This document shows, in pieces, positions 22,013 through 33,042 of a stretch of DNA of 64,000 nt (position 1 is its first letter; every line of letters starts with the position of its first letter). The stretch comes from Strobilurus pachycystidiatus. Its lineage: Eukaryota; Basidiomycota; Agaricomycetes; Agaricales; Physalacriaceae. Made by a program: the position numbers and the translations under genes. Location: NCBI GenBank assembly GCA_019915135.1, contig JAHLMK010000028.1, positions 333,265 through 397,264 of the forward strand. Reading direction: 5' to 3'. The notes below the pieces were generated by a model. The model worked only from the letters and a program-made list of their open reading frames with translations. It had not been told where the DNA came from and searched no databases.

Positions 22013-22504
22013 TTAGGAAGGTGCCATCAAGATATACTTCATAGCATTCCATATACAAACAAAGCCCCCTAACAGCTTCCCTTCTGCTCTTCCACTCACC
22101 ATTGTTAGCAACGCGCTCGATGGCCCATCATCAGCAACGCGCTGTCGACTCCAGGACGACCTGACTTGGATGCCGCTGCCGTTCCCGCGCCTTGCAAATG
22201 GCGCGGATGACATTGGATCATACCAGCTGGTGACATCCCCGGCAGACCTTGCGTCTTCAGTGAGTTTGGACCATCTCGTATCAACCGACAAGTATCTTCT
22301 CAACTTATACCCAGAGTCAACAAGCCGCCCTTGAGAAGAGAAGAATGTGGCTCTCCAACACCCTAGTCCAACTTTATGCGCAATCCAACCAACAAGTCCA
22401 AAGACAAATACGATTTCGCCGACAAGTCTCACATTTACTGCCCACCGTCGTGTTGTTCGGTGGAGTGACGTTCTTCGTGGTGTGGCTGGCAGTGTAGGCC
22501 ACAA
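22013..22504 (-). CDS. Hypothetical ORF, 163 aa
   Basis: A single open frame with one possible membrane segment (residues about 26-46, VRLVGEIVFVFGLVGWIAHK). The GTGAGA at the start of that segment could equally be a splice donor. No family is recognised. Confidence 0.25.
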   Translation of the reverse strand: MWPTLPATPRRTSLHRTTRRWAVNVRLVGEIVFVFGLVGWIAHKVGLGCWRATFFSSQGRLVDSGYKLRRYLSVDTRWSKLTEDARSAGDVTSWYDPMSSAPFARRGNGSGIQVRSSWSRQRVADDGPSSALLTMVSGRAEGKLLGGFVCIWNAMKYILMAPS

Positions 22505-23254
22505 GATCTCATCCTCTACCGCACAATGTGCGGTTTAGGAAGGCGAATCGAGAAGGAAGGCGGTCTCAAGTGCCAGGTCAAGTACTGAGGCCGCTTGGGA
22601 ATTTCACAGCGTAGTCTGAATAATAACCAAAGAGACCGGCTTCGTGAAATCCTTAGATTGAAGGAAGAACCTGTAGTAAGGAGCATGCAGAAATAAGCAG
22701 TATTTCGGCGACTCAATAATGACGGCTTCATTGCAAGAAGAAAAGATGAGATGAATCATGTACATCACTATCTAGGCTAAGTCAATCGAGTCGAAAGCTG
22801 TCGCCACCGCTGGCGGCGGAGGCCGGCTGTATGCTGGGGGAGGTAGTAACAGTCGAAGATGGAGCAGGATTGCTCGAGTATGCCTGTGCAGGGCTTGGTA
22901 TCACGTTCGGCGGCATACATGTCTCCAGGCAAGCTTCCACGGGCTACCGAACGCACGTTGGACATCACGGCATCCTGTCGACTACTAGCACTGGCAGCGT
23001 CCTCGTCCATGGGTGGTAGGAGTGAGCTAGTTTACTTGACGGCGGGAGGTCTCGCTGTGTGATGGCCCAGTTCGTTACCGGCATGCCCAAAGCAGCTGTG
23101 AGCTCGGCCTATTGAATAAGGCGCTCCAGTGGCGGTCCGTACCCTTTTACAATCAGTTTGCGATAGAAGCCTTGCCATCAGCCGCCATTCCATTCTCGCA
23201 TTGCATCGTCCCGGTTGAGCACATTCTGGTTCAAATGCTGCTGGCATGTCGATA

Positions 23255-23513
23255 GATGCGGTATAGGACATGCCTAAAAGGACCTCCGGAGAGCAATAAG
23301 ACTGTGATTGGATGTATGTATAGACGGTCCGGCGTTCATGGCAAGCTGAACCTAAGTCGATGACCTTGATGGTCGGTGAGAGCAATCTGCGTACATGTTG
23401 AGCGGATAGACAACAGCCGGGCGAGGACACGCACGATTTCAATAGTATGTTCTCCGGTTTCAGATGACAATGAATTGACAATGAATGAGTCGTGCATCCT
23501 TGAGTATCATCAT
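23255..23513 (-). pseudogene. DYRK-family protein kinase fragment
   Basis: The reverse strand reads DARLIHC, then [10 protein letters not shown], then after a clean 48-bp intron (23387-23434) [17 protein letters not shown] and [16 protein letters not shown]. These are catalytic-loop and activation-segment motifs of the DYRK/Yak1/Pom1 kinase group. An 11-bp duplication (CATTGTCAATT) shifts the frame inside the catalytic loop, and the expected catalytic Asp of HCDLKPEN is His. DFG reads DLG. The N-lobe and the rest of the C-lobe are absent. It cannot encode an active kinase. Confidence 0.75.
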
Positions 23514-25012
23514 GGCGTCAAGTTACTGTGCCGTGAAGACGCTGATAAGCGGTCTGCTCAAACCTTCAAATCAGCTCTGCTCGATGGACTCACTATAGGG
23601 AAGGGATGAAAGGAGCTCGAAGACAAGACATAGACGATATTTGAGGAATGAACAAGTCCGCCAATCGAAGGATATGGTGCTCGTCTTCTGGATCACAATC
23701 ACATGTTTTTCTGAGTGAGTCACAATCACATTGAGGCGTGATGAAGCGATATGAATATGAACTTCAAGTTACTAAACAACTCATTCATGAGTGTCTGACT
23801 GACAGCAGACTTATGATATTGATGCTGTGAATGAAGCAATAACACGATCAGACCATGATACTTGACGTGTCATGTAAGCGTTCCTAAGTTCAGTAAGAGT
23901 CATGCTGACCTGGTCGCATGAATAAGTACTCGAATATATATCGGATCTCATGTTTTTGTTGAGCTACGCGTAGTCAAACACATTTGAGGCGGATGAAGCG
24001 ATTGAATTACTTACTAACCCTCAGATGGTGCCAGCTTATTAATTGTGGCAACCTTGACCGTCAGACCACGATCTCCTGGGTCCTGTCACAACGTTCCTGG
24101 TCGAGGATAAGATACCTGCGGTCGATTGTTAAATAAGGACTTCGAGGTGACAGCGGAAAACCCACTGGCGACCCTCATTGGTACCCAGAGCCAGTGCAGA
24201 ATCTAGTCATATTCGTCATTGTCCTCGTTGTGTGAGCGGGTCGATTCGTATCGGAAGTGAGAATTAGAGATGCGGTAGGTGTCGAAAACGTTTGTGGTGA
24301 GCTGCCGCAGTGAGGAGAGAGATAAGCACCGTCGGCGCTCATGCGACGACCTGGCAGCAACGGGGCTGGGGTCGAGATTGGAGCGTACGGGGCGACTCGG
24401 TTCCGGCGGGCAGCGTTTCGCCACGTCCAGGGAGTGATTATCGGAGTATATCAGCGTAGTTTATTTGTTGTAAACTCTGAGTGTTGAATCGATGACGAAG
24501 CCGGATGGCTTGTCGAGTTGCGGCTGTGAGGGCCAGAAACCCTGCTTCCGCAGTACAGAGCGCGACTTTTGATTGTTTCTTTGAGTGCCACGCAATGGGC
24601 CTCCTCTGAACCTGTGAGTGTTTCTTCCAAAGAGCAAGTGAATGATGAATTCACCCAGGGCCTGGCGCCTAACCGTCCACTTTCTGTCCAGCTTCTGTCT
24701 CTCCGCCTACCCCTGGCCTACCCTAACACATGTCGCCGCTCACACGGACTCTACCTCTCCTGAAGCGCGAGCTAACGCTCACGCTGACTACCCGGCTTCC
24801 TCAGCCCACGCCTTGCCGATACAGCCCCCGCCGGCCCCGCTGCCTACTTTCCTTATGGACGAATACATGCTCTACTCGCTAAGTGATAAGTACATAGAAA
24901 CTTATTTGTCAACGCACACTCGACCACATACTCTTCTCCAAACTTGTATCCCCGCTCTACGCGCCAGTGTTGCGAGTGCAACAGTTTCCTGTTCCCTCAA
25001 GACGCCAGCCCC

Positions 25013-25480
25013 TGGAGGATACTACTACACGTCGAAAGCTCCGACTCTTGTTTTCCTCGTCGCTCTCTTACCCATCATTCAACCCCAACATCATGATTTG
25101 CATATCGGTCATGAGCGTCCTTCAGCTTCTTGGCTGGGGTGCCCGTCTCTAATGTCAAACCATACGGATGCAGCGCGTCTTTCCATTTCTGCCCGCTCGG
25201 TAACTGATGTCCGTTCAGGACTCACCTGCGCCATCCTTGCACCCACGCCGCTGCTCGCCGCCAGCTTCCTTATCATGGAGCGTCTGATCCATAGGTTAGG
25301 GACAGGCTTCAGCCGCCTTAACCCGAAGTGGTACACATATCGTTATGCTCGTGCGACATATTCTCCTTGATCGTCCAAGCGATTGGTGGTGGAACAGCTG
25401 CGACGGCTGTTGCTCGGGGACAAATCCTGCGACAGGTGGACATATTCTGCTTGGCGCTATTGTATTCCAGATGGGTGTGT
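25013..25480 (+). pseudogene. RTA1-like membrane protein remnant
   Basis: Pieces of an RTA1-like (lipid-translocating exporter) protein appear in order but in different frames: YYYTSKAPTLVFLV, QLLGWGARL, APTPLLAASFLIMERLIHRL with FSRLNPKWYT, SLCSCDIFSLIVQAIGGGTA, and GGHILLGAIVFQMGV. At least three frame changes (near 25090-25200, 25335 and 25415) break the gene, and the C-terminal membrane segments are missing. Intact family members are seven-helix membrane proteins linked to drug and lipid resistance. Confidence 0.72.
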
Positions 25481-26503
25481 TCAGTTCTCTGGACGTCTAT
25501 CCTACGCTGACGATGAGATCAAGATACGATCAGCTTGTATGCTGCCTCGTGCGCTGTGTACTTCTATCGTTACTTTGCCAGTAAGCCCATCGCGGGAAAG
25601 GTCTACGCACGCGTTGAGTAGGTGGTAGTATGAATGCCGACATCCCGCCTCGTACCCCGGCGCCACAAAGAGATTCCGGTAGAGGAACGACGAAGGCGGT
25701 CAGGTTTCAAACGCAGCGCATGTATGCTTATGTCGTCCCAGATGACAACGAAGCGGTCGTTCCGATGAAATCAGAGTCCTAATGTACTAGCAAAGGAGTG
25801 TTACCAACAAGAAAGAGTTTACCACTCGATGGTGAGGGCAGCGCGCATACAAAACATTGGTGTGTGAATGCGAAAGCACTTGTGTAGTGTCTGAAAATAG
25901 GGATATGTGCAGCTAGAGATCGAAATGCTGCCATCCCGCCCATAGAGTAGTCCCGCCCCAATACATGTCTATGGATGGCGCCGAGAGAGTCCATGTTGGT
26001 AGTAGCGGACACATCTCTTGGTGTGATGTATACAGCCAGCCGCGTGGATGAGGCTCAGAGTATTAGCTGGGCGCTGTAAAGGCCAGATTTCAATGAGAGT
26101 GAGTTACAAAAATGGGGACAAAATCATTGCTTACCACGAGCGCTACGGCCGGCCGTCGCGTGCGCAACGTCGTGAGTATAGTCCTCCCATTCATAGGCCT
26201 CCAAAGTAGCGGTCAGTCTCTGTTGCTTGTAAGATAGCCAGCCGAAATCCCAGAAATGACCAAGAACTGAACGACGTACCTGGGACGCTACAAGCAACCG
26301 TTCTACTCATCATCGTGAGCCTGCCATACGATATTCGTCAATAGGATCCAGTAAGTAAGGACATAGAGGAGCCTTCAAGCTGTTGTAAGTATTGTACAGT
26401 AGTTGTAGGTAGAAAAGTACACAAGAATAAATATATACACGACTTCGATACATGTAGACAACCCCATCACAACCAATAAATGCTACTCAAAAATAACCAT
26501 CCC

Positions 26504-28984
26504 CTACACCATGTCAACTTCAAAGGTCACGCCCGCCTCACTCAGCCCAACCGACACCGTGCGCGCTACGTCGTTAGCATCCATGCTCACGAGCTTCGTT
26601 TCCACACCCGCATCAGCGCGCCATTCAAAACCTGCATGCTCATCTGAAGACGACTTATCGAACTCGGAGAGTTGTATGCTGTCGGAGTCGGAGAGTGGCT
26701 TGCCCAACTCAGACGTTTCGTCTGAGACTTTGCTTTTGGGGTGCGTGTGACGTGAGCCTTCGGTGCTGATCTCCATAACAGTTGAGTCGGAGTGGTTGTC
26801 GGCTGTATCCATTGGTGCGAGTTCCTGCATAACCACATCTGTCTCGACATGCTGGAGTTCTGGTGGAGAGGCACGGCTCGAGGAGGGTAAAGAGTCGTCG
26901 GCAAGAAGTGGGAATGTAGAGTCGATGGCGTCGACACCTGGAGGTTGAATATCTGACGACCCTGGGGTCTCAGTAGTTGATTTCTGCACCGGCTCCTGAG
27001 GCGGAGGCAGACCCCTATCCTGATGCTGGTCAACCGTCGACTCGTCCACCTCTCCGCCGGTCAACACCTGCACCTCCCTCCAGCTCACATACCGCTTATC
27101 TGACAGCGCTCCTGCCGACCCAATGTATAACCTCTTCTCCCCTCCCCTAGCGTCGCCTTCCTTTCCTTTCCCTTTCCCTTTCCCTCCCCCATCAGCGCAC
27201 TTCTTTTCCCCACCTCCGCTTCTACTCTCTTCGAAGTCAGCGATGACAACATCCTTGCCCAGACCCCACTCCGGCTGCATCTTCCCGACAAACACACGCC
27301 TTCGCTGAACGTGGATCATGGGTAGAGGTTCTACATCACCCACGGCAGCATTGGTGACATGCGTAGTCTTTGAGACGAATCCAGTTCCCAGACGCTTCGC
27401 CACCTGCGGATGATATATCGCGCCCCAATAATGGAGGCCAGGCTTGAGAGGAGGAGCGTCGTTCGCTGTCAACGCTCCGGGTTCGAGGGAAGAAGAGGAT
27501 GCTGTCGTTAGGGCCGTCGCGGTCGAGATATCCCTCTCAGCAATTGACTTCGGCCACAATGCATTCGCCCCACCCAACATCGTCGGATGGTCCCTCTCCG
27601 GCTCAGCGAACGGATTCCGCGCCCCCTTACGCCTCTGTGTTGAATAGGTTGGAGCAACATCCTCTTCATCGAAATCCCCCAAATCAAGTTCCACATACGA
27701 TTTAGTCGCCACCCGCCTCGGTCTCAGCGTCCCCCCGTCTACTTGGGCTTCGGTGTTCTTCGACAGCGTCTTTCGACTGGGCTTGGATGCGGATGTGGTG
27801 GCGGAAGGATCCTTTGGGCGCCGCACGATATTGGGGCGTGCACTCCTATATACTTCCCCGCGCTTCTTAGTGCACTTGTCGCAATTACACTGTCCTTCGC
27901 ACCCTGGACATGCACCTGTGCCGTTGCTGAATGGACGGTACTGAGCGGAGTATCTGTGTCGGAGTTAATGCCGTAGAAGACGAAGGATACATCGCGAAGT
28001 ACTCACTTAGTTTCTACACAGCGCACGCAATAAATCCTGTTACAACTCACGCACGCAGTAGACTGTCTGAAGGAGCGCGTGCGGCAGTGATGGCAGAACG
28101 CCTCATAAGAACTAAGAGGCCACTTAGTGGCAGTTGCTTTGGGACCATTCTTCGCCTTCTTTTTCGCGTTGGTCTTCTTGGGAGGGACGGCTTGGGTAAC
28201 GTACACGACATCGGACTCGACAGGTTGTCGCTCCGATGGCTGGGATTGGGGAAGGGGTGCAACGTGTGGGGGTTCCTCTACCTCGTCCTCCGAGTCAGAA
28301 TAGGCCACCAAAGGCAGGCGAAACGAAGGCATCAGCAACGAAAGATTGATTGTCCCTTCGCCGTTTGCCGACGGTGGCGGATGATGCACTTGAGCAAGGG
28401 CCCGCTGTATGGGTGGGGGATGAGAAGGATTGTCCTGCTGAGGGGTGTCGTCGGTTGCTGAAGGGAACGGACCAGGATGGGCGATGGGTGGAGGAGACTC
28501 CCGACTTTTCGCAGCAGTCGGAAGGTAGTCGTCGCCGTCGATCCCGGTCAAATCTATCACCTCAACTCTGGGCGGCGGCGCTCGACTTGCGCGTGGTCCA
28601 GTTGGTGTTGGGCGAGATGAATCCCCTCGGGGACGTTGTCGATAAGCTCTGGGTTCAGTCGGTGGTTGCTTCGGTTTTATTGGCGGGGGAGAAGTGTACG
28701 GTGGAAGAGGCTGGGAGCGGTGTTAGCAAATTGCGGTCACCAAGTGGGGAGAAAAGTGAGACAACACGAAGAAGAGACGTCCTCATCGTGGCACGTAAGC
28801 TCACCTCACAACACTGGGAGGTTCGAATCAGTTTCCCTTTCTGTATCTTCATCTTCTCCTTGAGTGATAACAAAGACTCCCGTTCTCCTTCGCTATCCTT
28901 CGGGAATGTCCTAGACGATAGGACGATGGTAATTGCAGAGTAGAAATTTGCGGATGTGTCTGACTTTGTAGCCTGTCGGTCGCG
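26504..28984 (-). CDS. zf-4CXXC_R1 zinc finger protein (copy B)
   Basis: Exons from about 28984 to 28805, 28710-28007 and 27953-26504 join in frame through introns of 94 and 53 bp. The finger reads CHHC, CVSC, CVRC, then CPGCEGQCNCDKC with TKKRG, the pattern of the CDCA7/JPO family domain. Ahead of it lie a SUMO-interaction-like VEVIDLT motif and a basic KKTNAKKKAKN stretch. A Ser/Pro/acidic tail of about 400 residues follows. In CDCA7 proteins the position before the Gly of the last motif is Arg; here it is Glu, so the nucleosome-binding function known for CDCA7 should not be assumed. The true start is unclear because the homology to copies A and C stops at 28984. It is the only copy with a complete 3' end. 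Confidence 0.75.
26967..28984. repeat. Segmental duplication, copy B
   Basis: Direct-orientation match to 10426-12441 (2,018 versus 2,016 bp). The left border lies at GTCTCAGTAG and the right border at GTCGGTCGCG. Differences are mainly in C- and CT-runs. The copies lie 16.5 kb apart and have different flanks on both sides. Confidence 0.92.
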
Positions 28985-29176
28985 CTCCTGAACGCAAACT
29001 CCAAGCCTGGGATGTCGTCCTTGGCACAAATAAGCAAGCGAGTGATTGGTGCGTGTATTGCGTAAAGTGACTAGTCGCCAACGGTATTTTGCGCGCGTGT
29101 CAGGGATTGCAGTCGTACAGGGAGGCAGCGAGTCATGCGCCGGGCCGATCGTGGTGATGGTGGTCAGAAACAATCT

Positions 29177-29290
29177 AGTTTCCGAGTCCCGACGGACGCA
29201 CACTGTCACAGGTCCTCTGTTCTCACACGTGTTCAACAGTATACCTATTACCCGACGGCGACAGACGGAAACACCGACTTCGGCGGTGTG
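29177..29290. repeat. Dispersed repeat, internal copy
   Basis: Matches 63911-64000 at the window end in the same orientation. Shared text includes TTCTCACACGTGTTCAACAG and AACACCGACTTCGGCGGTGT. The copy here has three extra segments of about 6-9 bp relative to the other. Confidence 0.85.
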
Positions 29291-29749
29291 CACGTGCACT
29301 TGGCTCAATTTGTCAGCTGCGCGCGCAATCGTCGCCATCTTCGTTGAAGCAGCCATCACTCGCCTACGGATTCCCGCCATCCACGCATCCTTCAAACCCG
29401 GCGGCCTGGCATCAAAAACCACCACGGTCATCAAACTCCATACAGCCTCGAGATGCCTCCGAGCGAGTCGACGTTCTTCTGACGGACCACGCGCCGCCGG
29501 ACTGGGAAGAGAGGAAGACTGTCATGGCAGGGCGCCACGCAACGTCCCAGCCAAGACCGGAGGGTGATTATCTGTGGGAGGTGTTGAATGTGTGTTGCGC
29601 TTGCGATGATGGGGCGGACGCCGGCGCGTCGTTGAGATTGTCGTGGGTGTGGGTGTTGGCATGGGCTCGTCGACGGTCGTTGCCGTGCTCGCTGACCGTG
29701 TCGCATCCCTTGCGCCCCGTTGACTTGAATTCTGCAGAAAGCAGTGTTG

Positions 29750-29862
29750 GGCGGGTCAAGTCAAACCTTTGACCTGACCCCGTAGTTCAAGGGTCGGGTC
29801 AGGGCAGGGGTCAAGGGGCCTTGACCTTTGAGCACATTTCGAAGGGGTCAAGGCTTGTGTGG
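29750..29862. promoter_or_regulatory. Cluster of GGTCAA/TTGACC motifs
   Basis: Within about 110 bp the hexamer GGTCAA or its complement occurs at least five times, with related GGGTCGGG and GGGTCAGGG variants, in both orientations. It resembles a binding-site cluster or a simple decayed repeat. No gene start is evident beside it. Confidence 0.35.
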
Positions 29863-32800
29863 CGTAGGATGGTGATCTAACGGGGCTACTATCTGGTCCG
29901 CTCATCGTCAGTGCCCCCTCCATTCGGCAACCAAACCGCGCTCTTTCAGAAGAAGAATCTGGCACAGCACCGCGCCGGGAAGGCCTTCGGACGTGGTATT
30001 ATGTGTTGTTCGCAGTAGTCGTCAGTTTGAGCAGTCAGACGACTTAGGCCGTACTGCTTCGCTCGAGAGTGGAAATTGGCTTCGTGAGTGTCTAAGCGGC
30101 GCTGGTACCAATGTTTTGACGTGCTATGTCTGTAGACCTGTTGCACGAAGAAGTCCTCCTCGTCACGCTGTTCTGCTTGGCGCATCGGGTCTTTCCTCTA
30201 GGAGAACTGAGAGTACTAGTGTGCTTTGGTGGCACCCCTCCCGCAATGGAGTTCGTCAAGCTGAGCCGGGACCGAGTGCATCCCAACATCCTTCCGCTCG
30301 CGTTTTATAACTAACCAATGACTTAGTTATGGCCTCTTACTACTCCCTTCATCAAGACGTATCGACTTCCGACACCTCTGTTTAGGAAAGATCGGGACGG
30401 CGAAGCGCTAGCAGAAACCGACGAGGATCACGGGTTGTTGTATTCTTGCTCCGAGTGAGCTATCGCGGCGTATGAAGGTACGTGGGACCTTTGTTTATCA
30501 TAATAAACCTCACAATCTGTAGGTGTTTCATATTGCGCTGGCGGAGAGAAATTGACGACCCTTTCTTTCCCGAACTCTGGCGCTCTAACCTCGAGCGCAT
30601 GGGCGCATGGGAGAAGCTCGCGCCATACTCATATATCCTCATTAATCTGACTTCATTCATCGTCGGCGCGCGTATGGTGATCGACCCGAGATCGGAGAGA
30701 CTCATGACGTCTAGTGGACCCAATGGTCAGTTTCCCGAACCTTTCGCCGGGAATTATGCTCACATCGGTCTTTGGCAGGCGTGATCAAAGGTTCCGGGAA
30801 GTCGCTGGCTCAGCCTGCGCAATTCATGGTCAGGGATCTGCATACAAAGCTCAGTCAGTGCCATCACTGACACCGTCTTGATGTACTGGTTTCTGAGAAT
30901 GATAGGCGCTGCAGAAATCAATGCCCATAGCACTCAATGAACTAGCACGGTGGACTCTCGTGACGCTTGAGCAGCCGACCAGCCTATATTTTGCTCGACG
31001 GAAGCTCCTTCTATGAAACTTGCGTCGACCATCCCTCGACCCTTCTTCTGAGATGTGCCGTTCCGGTGAACAACGAACCAAGTCTTCCTTCGCGCTACCT
31101 TCCACCCAAATTCGCATCCGCCACAACCGCGGCACTCTCTTCAAGCCAGGATGCAATCCGGCTGGTCCACTGTCTCGACTTTCGTGTCGCCGACTCCAAG
31201 GAACGTCTGTGCCATGGCGGCAAACGTCGGTCCCGCTTCCGGATGACAACAGAGGAGGATATCCTCAACTACAGTCAGATACCCAGAAAGACAATCGTAG
31301 CGTACAAGCGTTCCTGCGTGAGTTGAATATTGTCTAGATCTTTCGTTGTGTTCTTCTAGTCAAGGGTTCAAGTATTCAATCAAGTTTTTACAAGTACACG
31401 GCAGTAAGATTCGTACATCCAGGATAGGTCAAGCATTGAGACACACAATGGCTGTAGATACTGCGAAGTAACCAGGACAGGCGGAGGAACCAGAAGGGCC
31501 CTTAGTAAATTTGGCGCCCTGCTGTCGCGTAGCGGAGATGTGAGCGAAAAACAACCTTCAAACTCCGCTATCTCACTGAATACTCCTCAGTCATATCTTA
31601 CGAGCTCGTACATTCAAACGCACGTTCATCAGAACACGTAGGTCACTAAGTCCTCATCCTCGAGAAATCTACTGCCTGTATTCGCAACAGACGCAAGTGC
31701 GGGTACAATGCATATCAAACACATAGCTCACGGCGACTACAGGCTCTGGGCTCAAGTTTTATTTGCACTACGTGACGACCGTCATGGCAAACCAGTCGGC
31801 CACGCGCTGGAATAAGACTGTAGAGAGCTTCAGCACAGAACTAGCGAATCGTGTACGTGCGCGAGTCAATCAAGAACTCTCACCCTACATCTCGGCCAGC
31901 GCAGCGTTGGACGCCGGTCAGCCACGCCTTTCCATTTCGTTCAAATTATGATGCTGAACTGGCCCAGACGGAAAGGACAAGTACAGCGGAGACCGCCACA
32001 CAGGCACACCGCCTCCGACTCTCCTTCTTGAGAGCTCGTTACCAAGACCCATCGACACACTACCGCCATCTGATGGTCAACAAGCCTTACACGTCTCCAA
32101 CTTTGTAACCAAATTCCATGTTGATGACAAGCTCGCAAAGAGAGAGCTCATGGTTTGCAAGAACACTACAACCAATCGAGTGTCCCAGGAGAAGATCCAC
32201 TCTACAACTCCTCTTAGTGTATTTCCTCAGTCTCGAGAGTGGTCAGACAGTCTGAGAAATAGAGTCAAGGAGGTAGTAGTCAAGGCGGTAAGTGTTGTCT
32301 CCCGGTTCATGCCAGTTCTAAGGCTCCCTAGACTTGCAACACAAATTCTGAGGAGCTTCCAAGTAACAGTACGTGATCTAGACACTCTCTATGTCACGCT
32401 TTCCACTGAATGAATATACGCATCTCAGACGAAACAGCCGAGACTGTAACATATCCAACGTCCAGTCCCGCATCTGGTACAGAAGTTACATTGGCCGAAT
32501 CTGTCAGTCCTGACATCAAGTTACATTTGCGCATCAGGAAGTGGGCGGCGGAGGTAGCGAACGCGTAGCGGGTTGATTCGTGAAACTATAGTTGCCTCTA
32601 ATCCAATGTATCAGTTCTCATTTCTTGATTGATATCGTATCATACAAGACGCCGCCGCCGCCTATATCTTCCAAATTCCTCCCATTGCAATTGGACAATT
32701 CTGAGCTCATCTCAAGCAGTGTTACAAAGCAAAGGATTGCAGGATCTGCGAGACGAGAGGCGTTGAACCGAGGGAGGTGGTAGCACGGGAGACGGTCGGT

Positions 32801-33042
32801 GATGCCATCTGGACGGATGCTTGGGAAGTGCTAGCGGTGGGTGTTTCATTGAATGATGGATAGACCGTGTCAAGAGCATCGCCGAGGGTATAGAAGCATC
32901 AACTGCCTCTTCCTGTTCTCTCTGCCGTCTTTCAGACTCCATCCGCTATTGTTGTTTGGCCTCTTGCCGAGCACGTTCCTCCGCATCTCGAGCAGCTTTG
33001 AGAGCCGTCTACAGCTCCTCGTATTGCTTGAGCAGATGAGCC
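29863..33042. other. Mostly unassigned region
   Basis: No complete gene is recognised. Coding-like pieces on the forward strand include 30345-30450 (WPLTTPFIKTYRLPTPLFRK) and 30530-30720 (RREIDDPFFPELWRSN). They are separated by a plausible 45-bp intron but do not share a frame. On the reverse strand 33040-32720 reads like a Glu/Arg-rich helix (LKQYEEL, ALKAARDAEERARQEAKQQ) interrupted by stops, directly beside the broken end of PAN2. The rest shows nothing I can support. Confidence 0.4.

Noticed and set aside
23387..23434. Continuous coding through the kinase relic (residues CVSSPGCC...)
   Set aside because: This stretch has GT...AG ends, and its removal restores the [14 protein letters not shown] text expected of DYRK kinases.
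30851..31337. Overlapping open frames on both strands at 30.9-31.3 kb as genes
   Set aside because: Their translations have no motif, no splice logic and mutually exclusive frames.
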